Below are positions 20,268-31,306 of a DNA stretch of 64,000 bases, piece after piece. The notes beneath the pieces were generated by a model. It ran no database searches, was not told the DNA's origin, and worked only from the letters and a program-made list of their open reading frames with translations. The translations under genes and the position numbers were made by a program. Origin of the DNA: Septoria linicola. Lineage: Eukaryota > Ascomycota > Dothideomycetes > Mycosphaerellales > Mycosphaerellaceae. The DNA lies in contig CP099421.1 in assembly GCA_024114885.1 (NCBI GenBank), positions 434,001 to 498,000 of the forward strand, written 5' to 3'. The stretch's first letter is position 1. Every line of letters starts with the position of its first letter.

Positions 20268-23200
20268 TCACGAAGTCAGCTCATCTTCGAGCCCACCGGT
20301 CTCCTCTAGATAAATGCCAACTCTTTCTTTCACATCCTTGAGCACATCTCCAATCGCTTCTTGCCACTGTCTCTCGACCTCGCCTACTTTGTCCTTGAGA
20401 TCATGTGTCAGATGATCTTCGGCTTCTCGCCTTGCTTGCAACATGTCGGCGCGAATACCGGTGTCGCTATAGTCTGTTGCACTTCTTTCCACTTCCAATT
20501 TCCTCAGTCTGGCCTTCGTGGTCGCTGTTCTGACCTCGTGGAGCAGACACAAGAGATTAATCTGGCTCTCGATGAATTGATATGCGCTCTTCTCAGCATG
20601 GCCAAGCAAGCTGAGCAAGTACTGGAGCGGATGGTCGTGATATGACGGATTCTCTTCGAACTCCTGAGCCGGGATCTGAACCTCGAAAGACGACATTTGC
20701 ATTGGAATCTGCTGTACGACTTCGAGAAGTCCAGGTGCAATGTCCCAAAAGGCCGAAAGTTGATCTTCGACTCCACGAGAGACATTATTCTCGAGAACGG
20801 CCTGCAGCTCCTCGAAGCGTTTTAGCGAGTCTTTCGCGTACGTCGCCTGTCGCTCCATGCTGTCTTTTCTGAAAAAAGTCGTGGCCTCGTCAATCTTTGC
20901 TTGTGCCTTCGCAATACGATATGGCGTCAATATCACTTCCGAGTACTTGTCGCTTCGCATAGCATGGAGATCGAACATCTCCTTATGCAGCTGTTCGCGC
21001 GCCTCGAACATCCATTTGAGTAGTGTGAGTTTCTCCAGTCGCTCAGGATGCTGATCACCTTCTTCGAGAGCCCGATTAGGGTCTGCCGATTGATGCCCGC
21101 TTTCGAGGTCTGCTCTCAACTGTCGAATAGCATCGTTGGCTCGTTGCAGGCGCTCCGTCAGCAATGTGTTCAAGGGATGAGACACACTGCCTTCAAAGAC
21201 ATCGAAATTGGAACGAGCTGTTGCTTTACCACGATCGGCTTCCTTGATGTCGAACTCGGCCTCAGCTTTTGCGGCGTCTGCGAAACTCATGCTGCCATCA
21301 GCGATTTTGGACTGGATGCCTGCGCGAAGAGTGCTCCTTCGTTTCCTTGCCGACTCCTGTTGCTCCTTCGTCAGAGCAAAGTCCTGGTCGAGATAAGCGT
21401 CTTTTATCTTTTGCACTTCGCTATGATCAGAGAGGATCCGGTGCTCCGTACGCAAGTCCTGTAGAAGTGGATGACTGTTGTTGACCGCCGGGTGATGGCG
21501 TGGAAACGGTGGAGGGAGCGTCACAAGTCTAGAGACGTCCAGCAAGAGCATTCCTGGAGTAGAGGTCCGACGGTCGCCAGGACGGTGGGGAGTCTGCATG
21601 GGAGTGTCCAATTCGGCGTCGTGCCATCCCACCTTCTCCGGAGGATACTCATCGTCGCCGTACATGTATGCTGGAGCACTCGACTCGGCGGAGGGCTGCT
21701 CAGGTGTTGCGTCACCACTAACTTGAAGCGCAGCTGGATCGATTCCCATGTATTTGGTTTCGCGGCGCGTCTTCTCCATTCTGTCCGGTCGACCTATCGA
21801 GCCTGCGCCAGAGTTGGTTCCTTCCCACCATCGACTGGCAGTGCGACCTCGCGAGCTGTTCTCGTCAGGCACAGTGCTGACAGCCATACTAGGGATTGGT
21901 GACAAGGACGGCTTGAACGAATCTGCCCACTGTCGGGTTTCGCCACGCTCAAAGCCTTCTCCAAAATCACCGTTTGAGCCAGTGTCAGTCGCGGGTGTGA
22001 ACTCTCCCAAGGATGACGCTGAGCTAGGCATCCCATGCGCTGATGTGGGCAAGCTGTCTGATGCCCATGCAGGTAAACTGGGATCGATGGAAGACATTGA
22101 TGTGCTTGGAGTGACGGCCCTCCGACCTCCACGCATGTTATATGAACGCCACATGTCCCGTGTTAGATCCAAGATATCACTGGCCATTGCGTTGTAAGCG
22201 GTACTATAACGATCACGTCGTACTCGAGACTCGTGCACAAGAAAGCTAGCGAAGAGCTCGAGACGCTCCTCATCGGACGTGGCATTGGCTTCCTTCTCCA
22301 CGAATGCGCAATGGCGATCAATGGCCTGGAGCGCGAAGGTGTCGAGCTTCTGCGGCGCCTTTGTGGATCCCGCGGATGGTGGCCTCGCAGGGCTTAGTGG
22401 TGCCGGCATGCCCTCTTCGTTCGGAGTGTGTAAGAGATGTGATATAGGTCGGTCACTCGCGGCGCTGCCCAGTGGTCGGATATTCCTGCCAGATCCGATG
22501 GCCTGCTTAGCGACAGCAGGCGTGTATGGAGGCGTGAGCACTGTGTTAGCAAGCTTGGAGGCCGAGTGAGGTGGACGTCCAGATGAGCTCGGTGCTGAAG
22601 AAGGCTCGCCATATCCTGAGGCTGATCGCATGTGTTCGCGCCGTCGACTGATGGAGCCTTCTTCCGGAGCGAAGATGAGGTTACCGGGTCTTGACACCTC
22701 GTCACTAGGACCATTAGTAGCACGGCTCCGCGATCTGCGCTCCCGAATGCCCTGCGAGCTGGTGTCTCTGCGGGCTGGACGTCTTGCAAGAGAGTTTTCA
22801 CGTTGTGCGCCAGTATCTATCCTCAGAGGCTGATAGTCAGCCCCTTGGACGTGTACGGTATTCGGCAGAGGCGGCTCCGGTTCTGCACTGCGTTCGTCCC
22901 GTTCCACCCAGTCAGCTGGCGTTGGCGGCACAGGACCAAGGCTGGGTGCCACCATTGCCCGTCTTTGCCTTGGCGGCTCCGTTGCCCGTTCGGGCGCCGG
23001 ACTGTTCGTCCCAGAACTGCCAACAGAGCGATTGAGGCTCTGTGATCGCATGCCTGGAGGTGGTGCCCCAGCCGGCGGGCCAGGTAAGGTCATGCCCGGT
23101 TGCCAATGACTATCCGGTGAGCTGCGTCCCACAGTCGTCGAGGAAGAGGCGAAGGCCGAGCCGCCCGGATAGATATGCCCTGTACTTGCTGCTCTTCTCG

Positions 23201-24114
23201 CAGCCGGTGGCCGCGCATCTACAAAAGCAGGGTTATGCGCCGGCTGGAGCTGCTGCTGTTGCACCTCTACTGCAGGCTGCTTGCCTCTTAGACCGGACAG
23301 ACTGAACAGTGCTCTTTGACTCAGGCCTGACGCTGATCGTTCTCGGTGTCGCGACGATTGTTGAGAAGGGGGTGGAGGAAAGCTGGCTTGTGCAGAGATC
23401 TGCGGTGAGTTGGACACTGCCCGATCCGCTAATGGCGAAGCTGTAAACGTGCCAGTCTCTAGCAACGGCGATCCTACGGCGGCTCGTGCGGCATGATCTG
23501 GCGTGGCCGTTGGGGATGGTGAGTATGGAGGCGGTGGAGATGGCATAGCAGCTGAAAACAGCACATTAGCTTGCTTGCCCCTTGCTCCTGTGCCAATATG
23601 AACCATGTCTGTACTATACGAAAACCACCTCATCTTTCCACACCGCATTGAGTACTTCATGTTCGATCCGCATCCCACACATACCTTCCATTCCAGTGGC
23701 ATTAGCCGTGCTCATCGGCATATTTGCGTGACGTTGAAAGACCATCTGCGAGCCTGACACCTGCCCTCGGTTCCTCCATTGCTGCGGATTATACGGCTCC
23801 ATACTTGGAGTCCTGGGAGGAGGCCCTGAAGTCGAAGGCGTGAGGCCACTCGGGACTTGGGTGTTCAGACCGCTGGGCGTCCTCGGGCTATTATACGAGA
23901 AGTGCGGCGATAAATGATTCGCAGATACCGGCGTCGAAGCCTGAGACGCAGGCACAGCCTGCTGCCCCAGGAACTGTGTCGTTATTGATGGCAGATAGGG
24001 ACTTCTCTGACCATGAGTACCACCATGTGCGACTCCAACAGACGCTGGTGCACTGGAAAAAGACCCAGCGCTAGGTGAGCTCCCAGCCGGCGGTGGAGGA
24101 TACTCATACTGCAT
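20268..24114 (-). CDS. Large Pro/Ser-rich coiled-coil protein, 1237 aa, function unknown
   Basis: Exons are complement 23685-24114 and complement 20268-23551. A 133-nt intron (GTATGT donor, TTTTCAG acceptor) joins ATGME to AAMPSPPPP in frame. Residues 1 to about 450 are low-complexity, rich in Pro, Ser and Arg (for example MQYEYPPPPAGSSPSAGSF). From about residue 470 comes a conserved-looking helical block (QAIDRHCAFVEKEANATSDE, then a FLVHESRVRRDRY block). The C-terminal third is coiled coil (AEAEFDIKEADRGKATARS onward) and ends ETGGLEDELTS. No catalytic motif, membrane segment or known domain is seen. The coiled coil suggests a cytoskeletal or scaffold role, which is inference only. Confidence 0.8.
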
Positions 24115-24830
24115 CGCTCGAGCTCACGAATGAGCGAGTACCGGGTGGGATCTTGAAACTAGTCGCGTAGCGAGCTGTAGTCAGTGACCAGACGCGCAGC
24201 GCCGGGAGGCTTCAGCGAGTCGGCGAGCGCGTAGACATAGGCAGCACAACTGCACGGATCCGCCTAAGTCCTTTGGTGCATGTGGATTGCGTGACAGAGA
24301 GAGTGGCTGCACATTTGTTGCTGATCTGAGGTCGAGGAACAGACCAGATTAGAAGAGCAAGACAGATGCCATTGGCCAAGAGGCACAAGCCTCGACTCAT
24401 CCCGGCCAGCGCAGCAATAATAGCACAGCCTTGCACATCTCATGGCCGTCTTCGTCTTCTCATTGGTATGAGTGTGTACCAGCGTGAGAGAGGCTGCATG
24501 AAAGCGCGCCAATAGAAGAAGCGGGCGCTTACAGGAGGAGAAGGTTTGGAACTGCTCGGTCTGTCGGCAAAATTCCGCCAAGACTTCCGCCCAAGTTCAG
24601 CCTCCTATTCAGCGTAGCAGCACAGCAGTAGCAATACCATCATGAGCACGGCTAGAACGATACCCGCGTACATGGGGTCCGCGTTGGGTCTCTTCACCAA
24701 GGAGGTACTGCAAAACAAAAGGTGATGCCTCACGATAGTCGTTCACTTCCTACTACGGCGTGATCCAGGGAGCCACAAAATCGTGGTCTGACGAGTCTAC
24801 CGCAACATCTAAACTACATGCAGTTCCATA
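24115..24830. other. Intergenic, no gene seen
   Basis: About 716 bp holding the promoter of the coiled-coil gene (minus strand) and the 3' flank of the dehydrogenase gene. The small ORFs here look random. Confidence 0.4.
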
Positions 24831-25958
24831 CTATAGCGAGCCCTGGACATCCACCAGAATCTTGACGTGCTTATCCTTCTCATTGATCAGAGCAAGATAT
24901 CCGTCCTTGACCAGCTTGTCCATCAAGATCTTGCTGGTAATCATGCTCTGAGGCTTCAGCTTGCCCTCGCCTAGAGCATCAATCACTCCTTGGAAGTCCT
25001 TTGCCTGGTATCCCAATACTGCTTTGTACGATGCTTCACGGAAAACCAGCCAGTTTGGATTGAATGGAACCTCTTTTTCCCAGATCGCGACATTGACGAC
25101 CGTTCCTCGCGATCTTACAGTCTTGCAAGCAGTCTCCAGGGACTTGGGCACTCCGGCGCAGTCAAATACGAGATCTGGTCCATTGAGTCCACCACAGATC
25201 TCGAGGCATGTGCTTTCAATGTCCACCTTTGTTGGATCCAGTACGTGATGCGCGCCGAACTCCTTTGCAAAGTCTTGTCGCTTCTTCGCGACTTCCGCGC
25301 AGATCACTGTCTTCGCGCCTCGTGCCAGCAGGACTTGCACAACTGCCAACCCAATCGGTCCACCTCCCATGACCAAGCAGTTCGGCTCTTTCATCTCCGC
25401 GATTGGCGAAGCGTCGACTGCATGCCACCCGACCGCCAGAGGCTCCACGAGCGCTCCGATATCCAGGTCTACGCCCGAGGGAAGCGGAAAGGCGGCTTCT
25501 TGAGGTACGACCACAAACTCACTCATTCCTCCGCCTCCTCCTGAGAGACCCACGAAGCCACCATTTGGGCACGCATTCTCAGCCTTGACTTTGCAGGCTC
25601 CACAAGACCCGCAGAAGATTGTTGGCTGTACCGCGACTTTGTCTCCGACCTTGACATGCGAGACGCCCTTGCCTACTTCTGCAATTGTTCCTGAGAACTC
25701 GTGGCCGATTGTGATTGGTATGCTTTCTTTCGTTACTGGATGCGGCGACGTAGGCGAGAAGCTGGCATACAGTCAGCACAGTGCGTTCAAGCTCATGTGT
25801 ACTGCTCACTTTGGCCCTCCCAGATACTCGTGCAGGTCCGTGCCGCAAATACCAACAAAGGCTGGAGACACTTTTACCTGTCCCTCACCACACTCTGGCA
25901 CAGGGATATCATCCTTGATCTGGATATCTTCCTTTCCGTAATATCTTGCAGCTCTCAT
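24831..25958 (-). CDS. Zinc-dependent medium-chain dehydrogenase (butanediol/sorbitol dehydrogenase type), 359 aa
   Basis: Oxidises a secondary alcohol or polyol with NAD(P)+, probably in the cytosol. Exons are complement 25810-25958 and complement 24831-25761. A 48-nt intron joins GGPN to FSPTSPHP in frame. Catalytic zinc ligands lie in VGICGTDLHEY and GHEFSG. The four-Cys structural zinc site is CGSCGACKVKAENAC. The Rossmann motif is MGGGPIGLAVVQ, followed by DLVFDCAGVPKSL. Length is normal for the family, and the best match in my knowledge is (R,R)-butanediol dehydrogenase. The gene is divergently arranged with the aldo-keto reductase at 26711, so the two may share a promoter and a metabolic role. 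Confidence 0.9.
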
Positions 25959-26710
25959 TGTGCAGGCTTCTGATTTGTCCGATTTATGCTGTTGTCAACT
26001 GATCTTGTCTAAAAAGTGGGATTGTGGGAACAAGAGAGTCGAGGAAAGAGTTATATGAACATGCCATCTTTACACTCACACCATCCGGTCACCTTACCGA
26101 GCGATTCGTGCTTGTTTGTTGCACCTTTGGTCCGAGACGAAGCTCGTGAGCTGCTGATGTCAAGTCAGGAGCAACATCTGGTGAGGGGTCTGCCATTGCC
26201 GTATGCGGGGTAGAGAACAACGTTCTGACGGACTCCGTCGTCCACTTTGAACATTCGAGGTATAGGATCGGGCAGAGCGACGGCAATGGTTGAGGGCAGC
26301 AGAGTTCCTGAGGTAGCCTTATAGCCCGCATCAAGAAATCGAGGCCATCAAAGTGCCCATGCTAAAGATGTAGCATGGCCGGACTTAGCGGAGATACGAC
26401 CATCGCCATACATCACGGAAATGGTGAAGCAGATTGCTATGCAACAGACAACTAGTCATGGCAATGCGGGGGGTGTGTTCCAGTTCGCTGTCGTGGAAAG
26501 CACATCAGTCTCGAGATGCGATGCGTCTGCATGTTCGCTATGCCGCAGGGCTGCTGTGAGCATGGTCGTCATGGAAGTGGGTCCAGAAGAGTTCCAGAAG
26601 CCGAGACGTGTATCCGAAATGTTTGGAGCATCAACACCATAAAGTCGTCGACAGTCACCTGCTCTTCATCATAGATCTTTCGAATTTCTGGTAATCTCAT
26701 CTCATTCATC
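25959..26710. promoter_or_regulatory. Divergent promoter region of dehydrogenase and aldo-keto reductase
   Basis: A 752-bp interval between the two start codons. No ORF with recognisable coding character. I do not see a clear operator motif. Confidence 0.4.
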
Positions 26711-27860
26711 ATGGCCAACACTAATGGAACCGAGTCGCCCAGGATCAAGTATCAGAACCTTGGCAGCAGTGGTCTCAAGGTCTCCAAAGTCATCGTAGGA
26801 TGCATGAGCTATGGCTCCTCCGAATGGCAAGACTGGGTCCTCGATGAGGAGAAGTATGTCTAATAGCAGACGTGATAGACATGGGCTGACCTTGGCACAG
26901 ATCTCTCCCACTACTGAAGCATGCCTACGACTGCGGCATCAATACCTGGGATACTGCTGATGTCTACAGCAATGGTGTGTCTGAGCAGATCGTTGGAAAA
27001 GCCCTCAAGAAGTACGAGATCCCGCGATCGAAAGTCGTCATCCTCTCGAAGTGCTTCATGAGGGCTACTGGTGACGGCACACAACCGCCAATCGCATCTG
27101 CTCAAGCCAATGATGGAGACAACGTCAACCAAGTCGGGCTGTCCCGCAAGCACATTTTTGATGCTGTGGAGGCGAGTGTGGAGCGTCTCGGCACGTATAT
27201 CGATGTGCTCCAGATTCATCGTCTGGATCGGTCTACTCCAAAGAAAGAGATCATGAAGGCCCTCAATGATGTTGTCGAGAAGGGCTGGGTTCGATACATC
27301 GGTGCTTCTTCCATGTGGTATGTCAAGAATTCGTCTCAGTAAATACTGCAAGCTTACATGAATATAGGACGTGGGAGTTTCAGGAGCTTCAGTGGATTGC
27401 CAAGACGAACGGTTGGCACGAGTTCATCTCAATGCAGAACTACCACAATCTGCTGTATCGTGAGGAAGAGCGCGAGATGATCCCATACTGCAGAGCGACC
27501 GGAGTAGGCACCATCCCTTGGTCGCCTATCGCTCGTGGTGTGCTGTGCCGGCCGTGGAGTGAGCGCTCGACAAAGCGAGAGAATTCAGATGCCACTCTGA
27601 AAAGACTGATTCGCAGCAAGGAGAGTGAAGTCGACAGAGCGATTGTTGATCGAGTGGAAGAAGTGGCGAAGAATAATGGTGTGAGCATGACTTGCATCGC
27701 TACTGCTTGGTCGATCAAGCAAGGTGACTGCCCGATTATTGGACTTGGAAGCGAAGAAAGAATTGAGGAGGCCGTGAAGAATTCGGAATTCCAGCTCAGC
27801 GACGAAGATGCGAAGTATCTGGAGGAGCCGTACATGCCGAAGGCAATTGTCGGGCATTGA
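26711..27860 (+). CDS. Aldo-keto reductase, 350 aa
   Basis: NADPH-dependent reduction of an aldehyde or ketone in the cytosol. Exons: 26711-26853, 26901-27317 and 27368-27860, with GTATGT donors and in-frame joins (DEEK/SLPLL and SSMW/TWEF). The catalytic tetrad is visible: Asp and Tyr in WDTADVYSNG, Lys in VVILSKCF and His in LQIHRLD. The C-terminal cofactor region has PIIGLGSEERIEEA. The family is AKR of the voltage-gated K+ channel beta / Yakc-like type. It is close to fungal secondary-metabolite and aryl-alcohol reductases, but no biosynthetic cluster genes are nearby. It sits head to head with the zinc dehydrogenase. Confidence 0.9.
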
Positions 27861-28046
27861 GAAGTGAAGTGGAAAGTGAAGGTGGAGCCTGTCGCGATTG
27901 CCTCGCCGCGCGTGAACGTGCAGGAAGTCGCGAAACGCGCTAGCGCGTCCTTCTGCCTAGCTACATCACCAATACCATTTTGCCTCTCCCTCTCACTCTT
28001 ACAGTCTCATCGCGGCCACACAATACGCAGACGAACAACAAACACG

Positions 28047-28532
28047 ATGCCGAGCACGAAGATTGAGGTTGCATGGGCGGTCGAAGTCAAAGTACACAAG
28101 CTGGGCGCCAGTCTCGAAGCATACGACCGCCTTCAACCAACTCTCGCCACCATTCGCCTTTGCACCCGCTTTGGAACTGGAGATAAGGCTACTATCAACA
28201 AGCTACTTGTGGAGCTGATCCAGCAGATCGAGGATCTAATCATGCAGGACGAGAGGCTCAAGACAATACCAGCCTGGGCTCGGGACTTTCGTTGCTGGAG
28301 CAGCCGATGTGAGCAGATCGATCATATCACAGATGACGGGATGCTGGAGCACTACAACCAGATGATGGAGGATATACCACACAGCTACGACTCCGAAGAT
28401 GAAGAAGACCAGGCCTGCTGCTACAGTTGTCTCATTCGTCGTCGCCAGCGCAGCACAGTCAATCAGATGGTTCGAGACTGCATGATAGATTTGCTTGCCG
28501 ATGCAAGCAGCGATGGTGAAGACGGGCTTTAG
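28047..28532 (+). CDS. Unknown helical acidic protein, 161 aa (possibly exon of a longer gene)
   Basis: The start MPSTKIEVAWAV at 28047 follows a CAA-rich leader and has coding-like composition. An earlier ATG at 27864 lies only 3 bp after the AKR stop and is unlikely. The protein is helical, with an acidic stretch (DSEDEEDQACCYSC) and DLLADASSDGEDGL at the end. No domain is recognised. The stop at 28530 and another at 28581 separate it from a second open stretch in the same frame (28598-29063). No canonical intron keeps frame between them; a GC-AG intron starting at 28503 would. Confidence 0.45.
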   Translation: MPSTKIEVAWAVEVKVHKLGASLEAYDRLQPTLATIRLCTRFGTGDKATINKLLVELIQQIEDLIMQDERLKTIPAWARDFRCWSSRCEQIDHITDDGMLEHYNQMMEDIPHSYDSEDEEDQACCYSCLIRRRQRSTVNQMVRDCMIDLLADASSDGEDGL

Positions 28533-28597
28533 AGAGACGAGCACGATGAGCGAGTGGGAGAGTGGCGCAAGCGTGTGGGATAATCAACTAATTCTAG

Positions 28598-29063
28598 CCG
28601 CGGCCAGTTCGACAAGCTGTCCAAAGTGCTCCTGAGAGACTTTGGCCTGAAGGTCTGGATGTCCCACGTCCGAACGGCAGGAATTGACGAAGTCACCGAT
28701 AAGAACAAGGCGCAATTCACCAAGGCATATCTCTATCTGCCAGCAAGCACGTTTGCAGTCCAAGAATGGGATCCTATCTTTGGTGAATATTCGTACAGTC
28801 CGCGGAGACAACCAAAAGAGTCCGGATCAGCCTCCTCACTGGACGTACCGCCAACACCGTCAATGGACTCGCTGGCTCGCTTCGATCGAGCCTTGAAGGC
28901 TCTGAGCCTGCGAACTGTCTGCGATGCCCAGGCATCATCAAGCAAGCCTGTTGTATGGCCTGAGGGAGACCAACAAGAGTCTACTGCTTCGCAGAAAGTG
29001 AAGATCAGGCCCAAGCCGAAGCTGACCATGCTCATCCGCAACTGCGATGATAGTGAGTGGTAG
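28598..29063 (+). CDS. Unknown ORF, likely 3' exon of the preceding gene
   Basis: The open frame has coding character (RGQFDKLSKVLLRDFGLKVW, then a YLYLPASTFAVQEWDPIF stretch) but no upstream ATG. An ATTCTAG acceptor with a CTAAT branch site directly precedes it at 28597. It is in the same frame as the ORF ending at 28532. It is most simply the second exon of that gene, but the donor is not clear. A sequence error or a recent disabling mutation is the alternative. No domain is recognised. Confidence 0.4.
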
Positions 29064-29539
29064 CCATGTGAATGACGAGGCCGTGGACTGGAGTACTCAC
29101 GGCATGTACCCAGACCGTTCGAGCACAATGTCATGCTGGGAAGAGGGAGAGTTTGTGTACAGGAGGACTTCATTCGTATGGCTCCATGTGAGCAAGCTAT
29201 GGAGATCGTAGTACTCAAATTGCTGGCGTAATGATGTATGCACGACTGCACTTGAGCACAACAGCAGCTAAGTATTGCACGAAACTGAGCGAAGATGATG
29301 TTCGACACTGCTCCCTGTGATACTCCTTTGCATTAACGACATCGTGGCTCGTCATAATCTTTCACAATCACCCGAGGCGTGACGCAGGTTCTTACCAAAG
29401 CGAAGTAAACCTTCCAGGTGGACACATCTCGTCCGAGGCCTGCGCAACAACTCCTGAGTGCGCGACTTGTGCAACTTCAGGGTAGTGACGTACGTGTCCC
29501 AGGTCGAAGCTACTCGTGCATCTAATGATGCAAATGGTG
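29064..29539. other. Intergenic, no gene seen
   Basis: About 476 bp between the unknown gene and the permease pseudogene (tail to tail). Nothing recognisable. Confidence 0.35.
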
Positions 29540-31306
29540 TTATGCTTTATTGATTGCAATCTCGATAACATCCTCTCGAAGTCCAGGCCAGCTCTTCCTC
29601 TTTACGCCCCACCATCCAAGCGCAACGAGCACAACAAGCCCAAAGATCGGACTGCTGTAATTGAAGTTCTCTGCATTGATCGGAATCGTGATGGGAAACG
29701 GTAGCCAAATGATGATGTAGGCAGTGTAGACCAAGGCAAAGATGTTGACCACAATGCCGAGGCGTCCCATCGTCCAAGGACCCATCTGAGGCGGAGTCGA
29801 GCTGAAGCGGTAGAATCATCATCAGAATCGCAATGAGGTAGCTCACATACATGGCCAGCGTGCTCAAGGAGCCGAAAACCTGTAGTGCGACGTTGCTGCC
29901 GATGTTGACGAGTGAAAGGAGCACCACAATGAAGACCGAAAACAGCACAGCACGAGCAGGAACACGCTTTGAGGAGTCCACCTAGAAGATATCAGTATCG
30001 GAGAGCATGTTTTGAGTTTCATACTCACGTATGCCAGCACTTTAGGCAGAGCGCCATCTCGTGCCCAAGACCAGCTGAGACGTGACATCGAAGCGATGTT
30101 CACGATCATGGCACAAATGTTAATGATGAGAATTAGAGAAGCCATGGCAGTAGCGATTCGCCTCGAGCCAGTAGCGTTGAGCAGGACGGCGAGCATAGGT
30201 TGCAGGTAGGTAAGCGCATCATCAGGATCGCCCATACTGAACAGGATAACCAGAATGAACAGCCAGGCCATAAGTCCGTTGACAGCATTGGCTAAGACCA
30301 TGACCCAGGGCACTGTTGTTGCAGGTCTCCGCAGCTCTTCGGAGAGGTGAACTGCTGCATCGAAGCCTAGGATCCGCAATCAGCACTTGAAGACAACTGC
30401 ATGTCATGAAGAAGTGCACACCTACGAAGCACCAGACAGAAGTCTGCAATCCTAGGTTCCAGCCCACGAAGTCATTCGTCCAGCCCGAGGTGGATGCCGA
30501 GTCCACTCTGCTGGAGAAGACAAAATCTGCACTGTGCTTCGGAGCAAGGGCAAGCAGCACAATGCTGAAGACGAGAAACAGCGTGATGTGTAGGCAGCCA
30601 GCTACAGTCTCGATCCATGGCACCAGCTTGCCAAATTTGAACAAGTTGATGCATGTGCATATCAGGACCATTGCCCAGATGATCATCGTGCTGTGCCATA
30701 GCTCCGGGACATAGTTAGGATAGTTGAGCTGGAGGAGACTTGAGACCCAGGCTGCGGTTCTGCAAAGCATTCCAGTCAGTCTATATTCGGCCATGCATCA
30801 CGCCCTATGCACTGTTTACCCGCTGCCCATTCCGATGGTCATGGAAATCCAGCCTGCCCAAGTCACCCATCCTTGCATCCATGTCGTAAAACGTCTGATG
30901 TTCAGTGGTGCTAGAGCGTAGGACCAGTGATACATAGCTCCTGCTATGGGTTGAGCAGATGCCATTTCCGCGAGTGAAGCAGATTGTGCCAGTGCTCCCA
31001 CCCAGACCAAGAGAAATCCTCAGACCAGTGCTTGTGGGCCGCCGTTATAGAAGACAGTGTACCTGGATGTCATCAGCATACCATTCGCCAGAGTATCAGG
31101 CTTCTGATGATTGCAGTCACACACAGATTGCCGGCAATTGCCTCCCAGCTGCTCATGAAAGTGAGGGTCAGTAGAGAGAACTGGAACTTGTTGAAGACTC
31201 GCTCGACTCTAGTCTGCGCTCTGAGATCTTCGTCGCGAGTGTGACCGCTCCCTGCTTCTGATGTCGCAACACGAGCTTCTTTGTCATGCTGGTACAGATC
31301 TGCCAT
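29540..31306 (-). pseudogene. APC-family amino-acid/GABA permease, disrupted
   Basis: Would transport amino acids, GABA or choline across a membrane with 12 helices. The exon structure on the minus strand is clear: MADLYQHDKEARVATSEA start, a SSWEAIAGNL motif, YTVFYNGGPQALV, VWVGALAQSASLAEMASAQP, later GFDAAVHLSEELRRPATTVP and a C-terminus ending REDVIEIAINKA. Two lesions break it. An in-frame TGA stands at about 31018-31020, where the family has Trp (NGGPxALVWGFL). A +1 (or -2) frameshift lies near 29815, between AILMMI and YRFSSTPPQMGPW. Neither is explained by a plausible intron. The rest is well preserved, so loss is recent, or the sequence holds errors. Confidence 0.75.
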
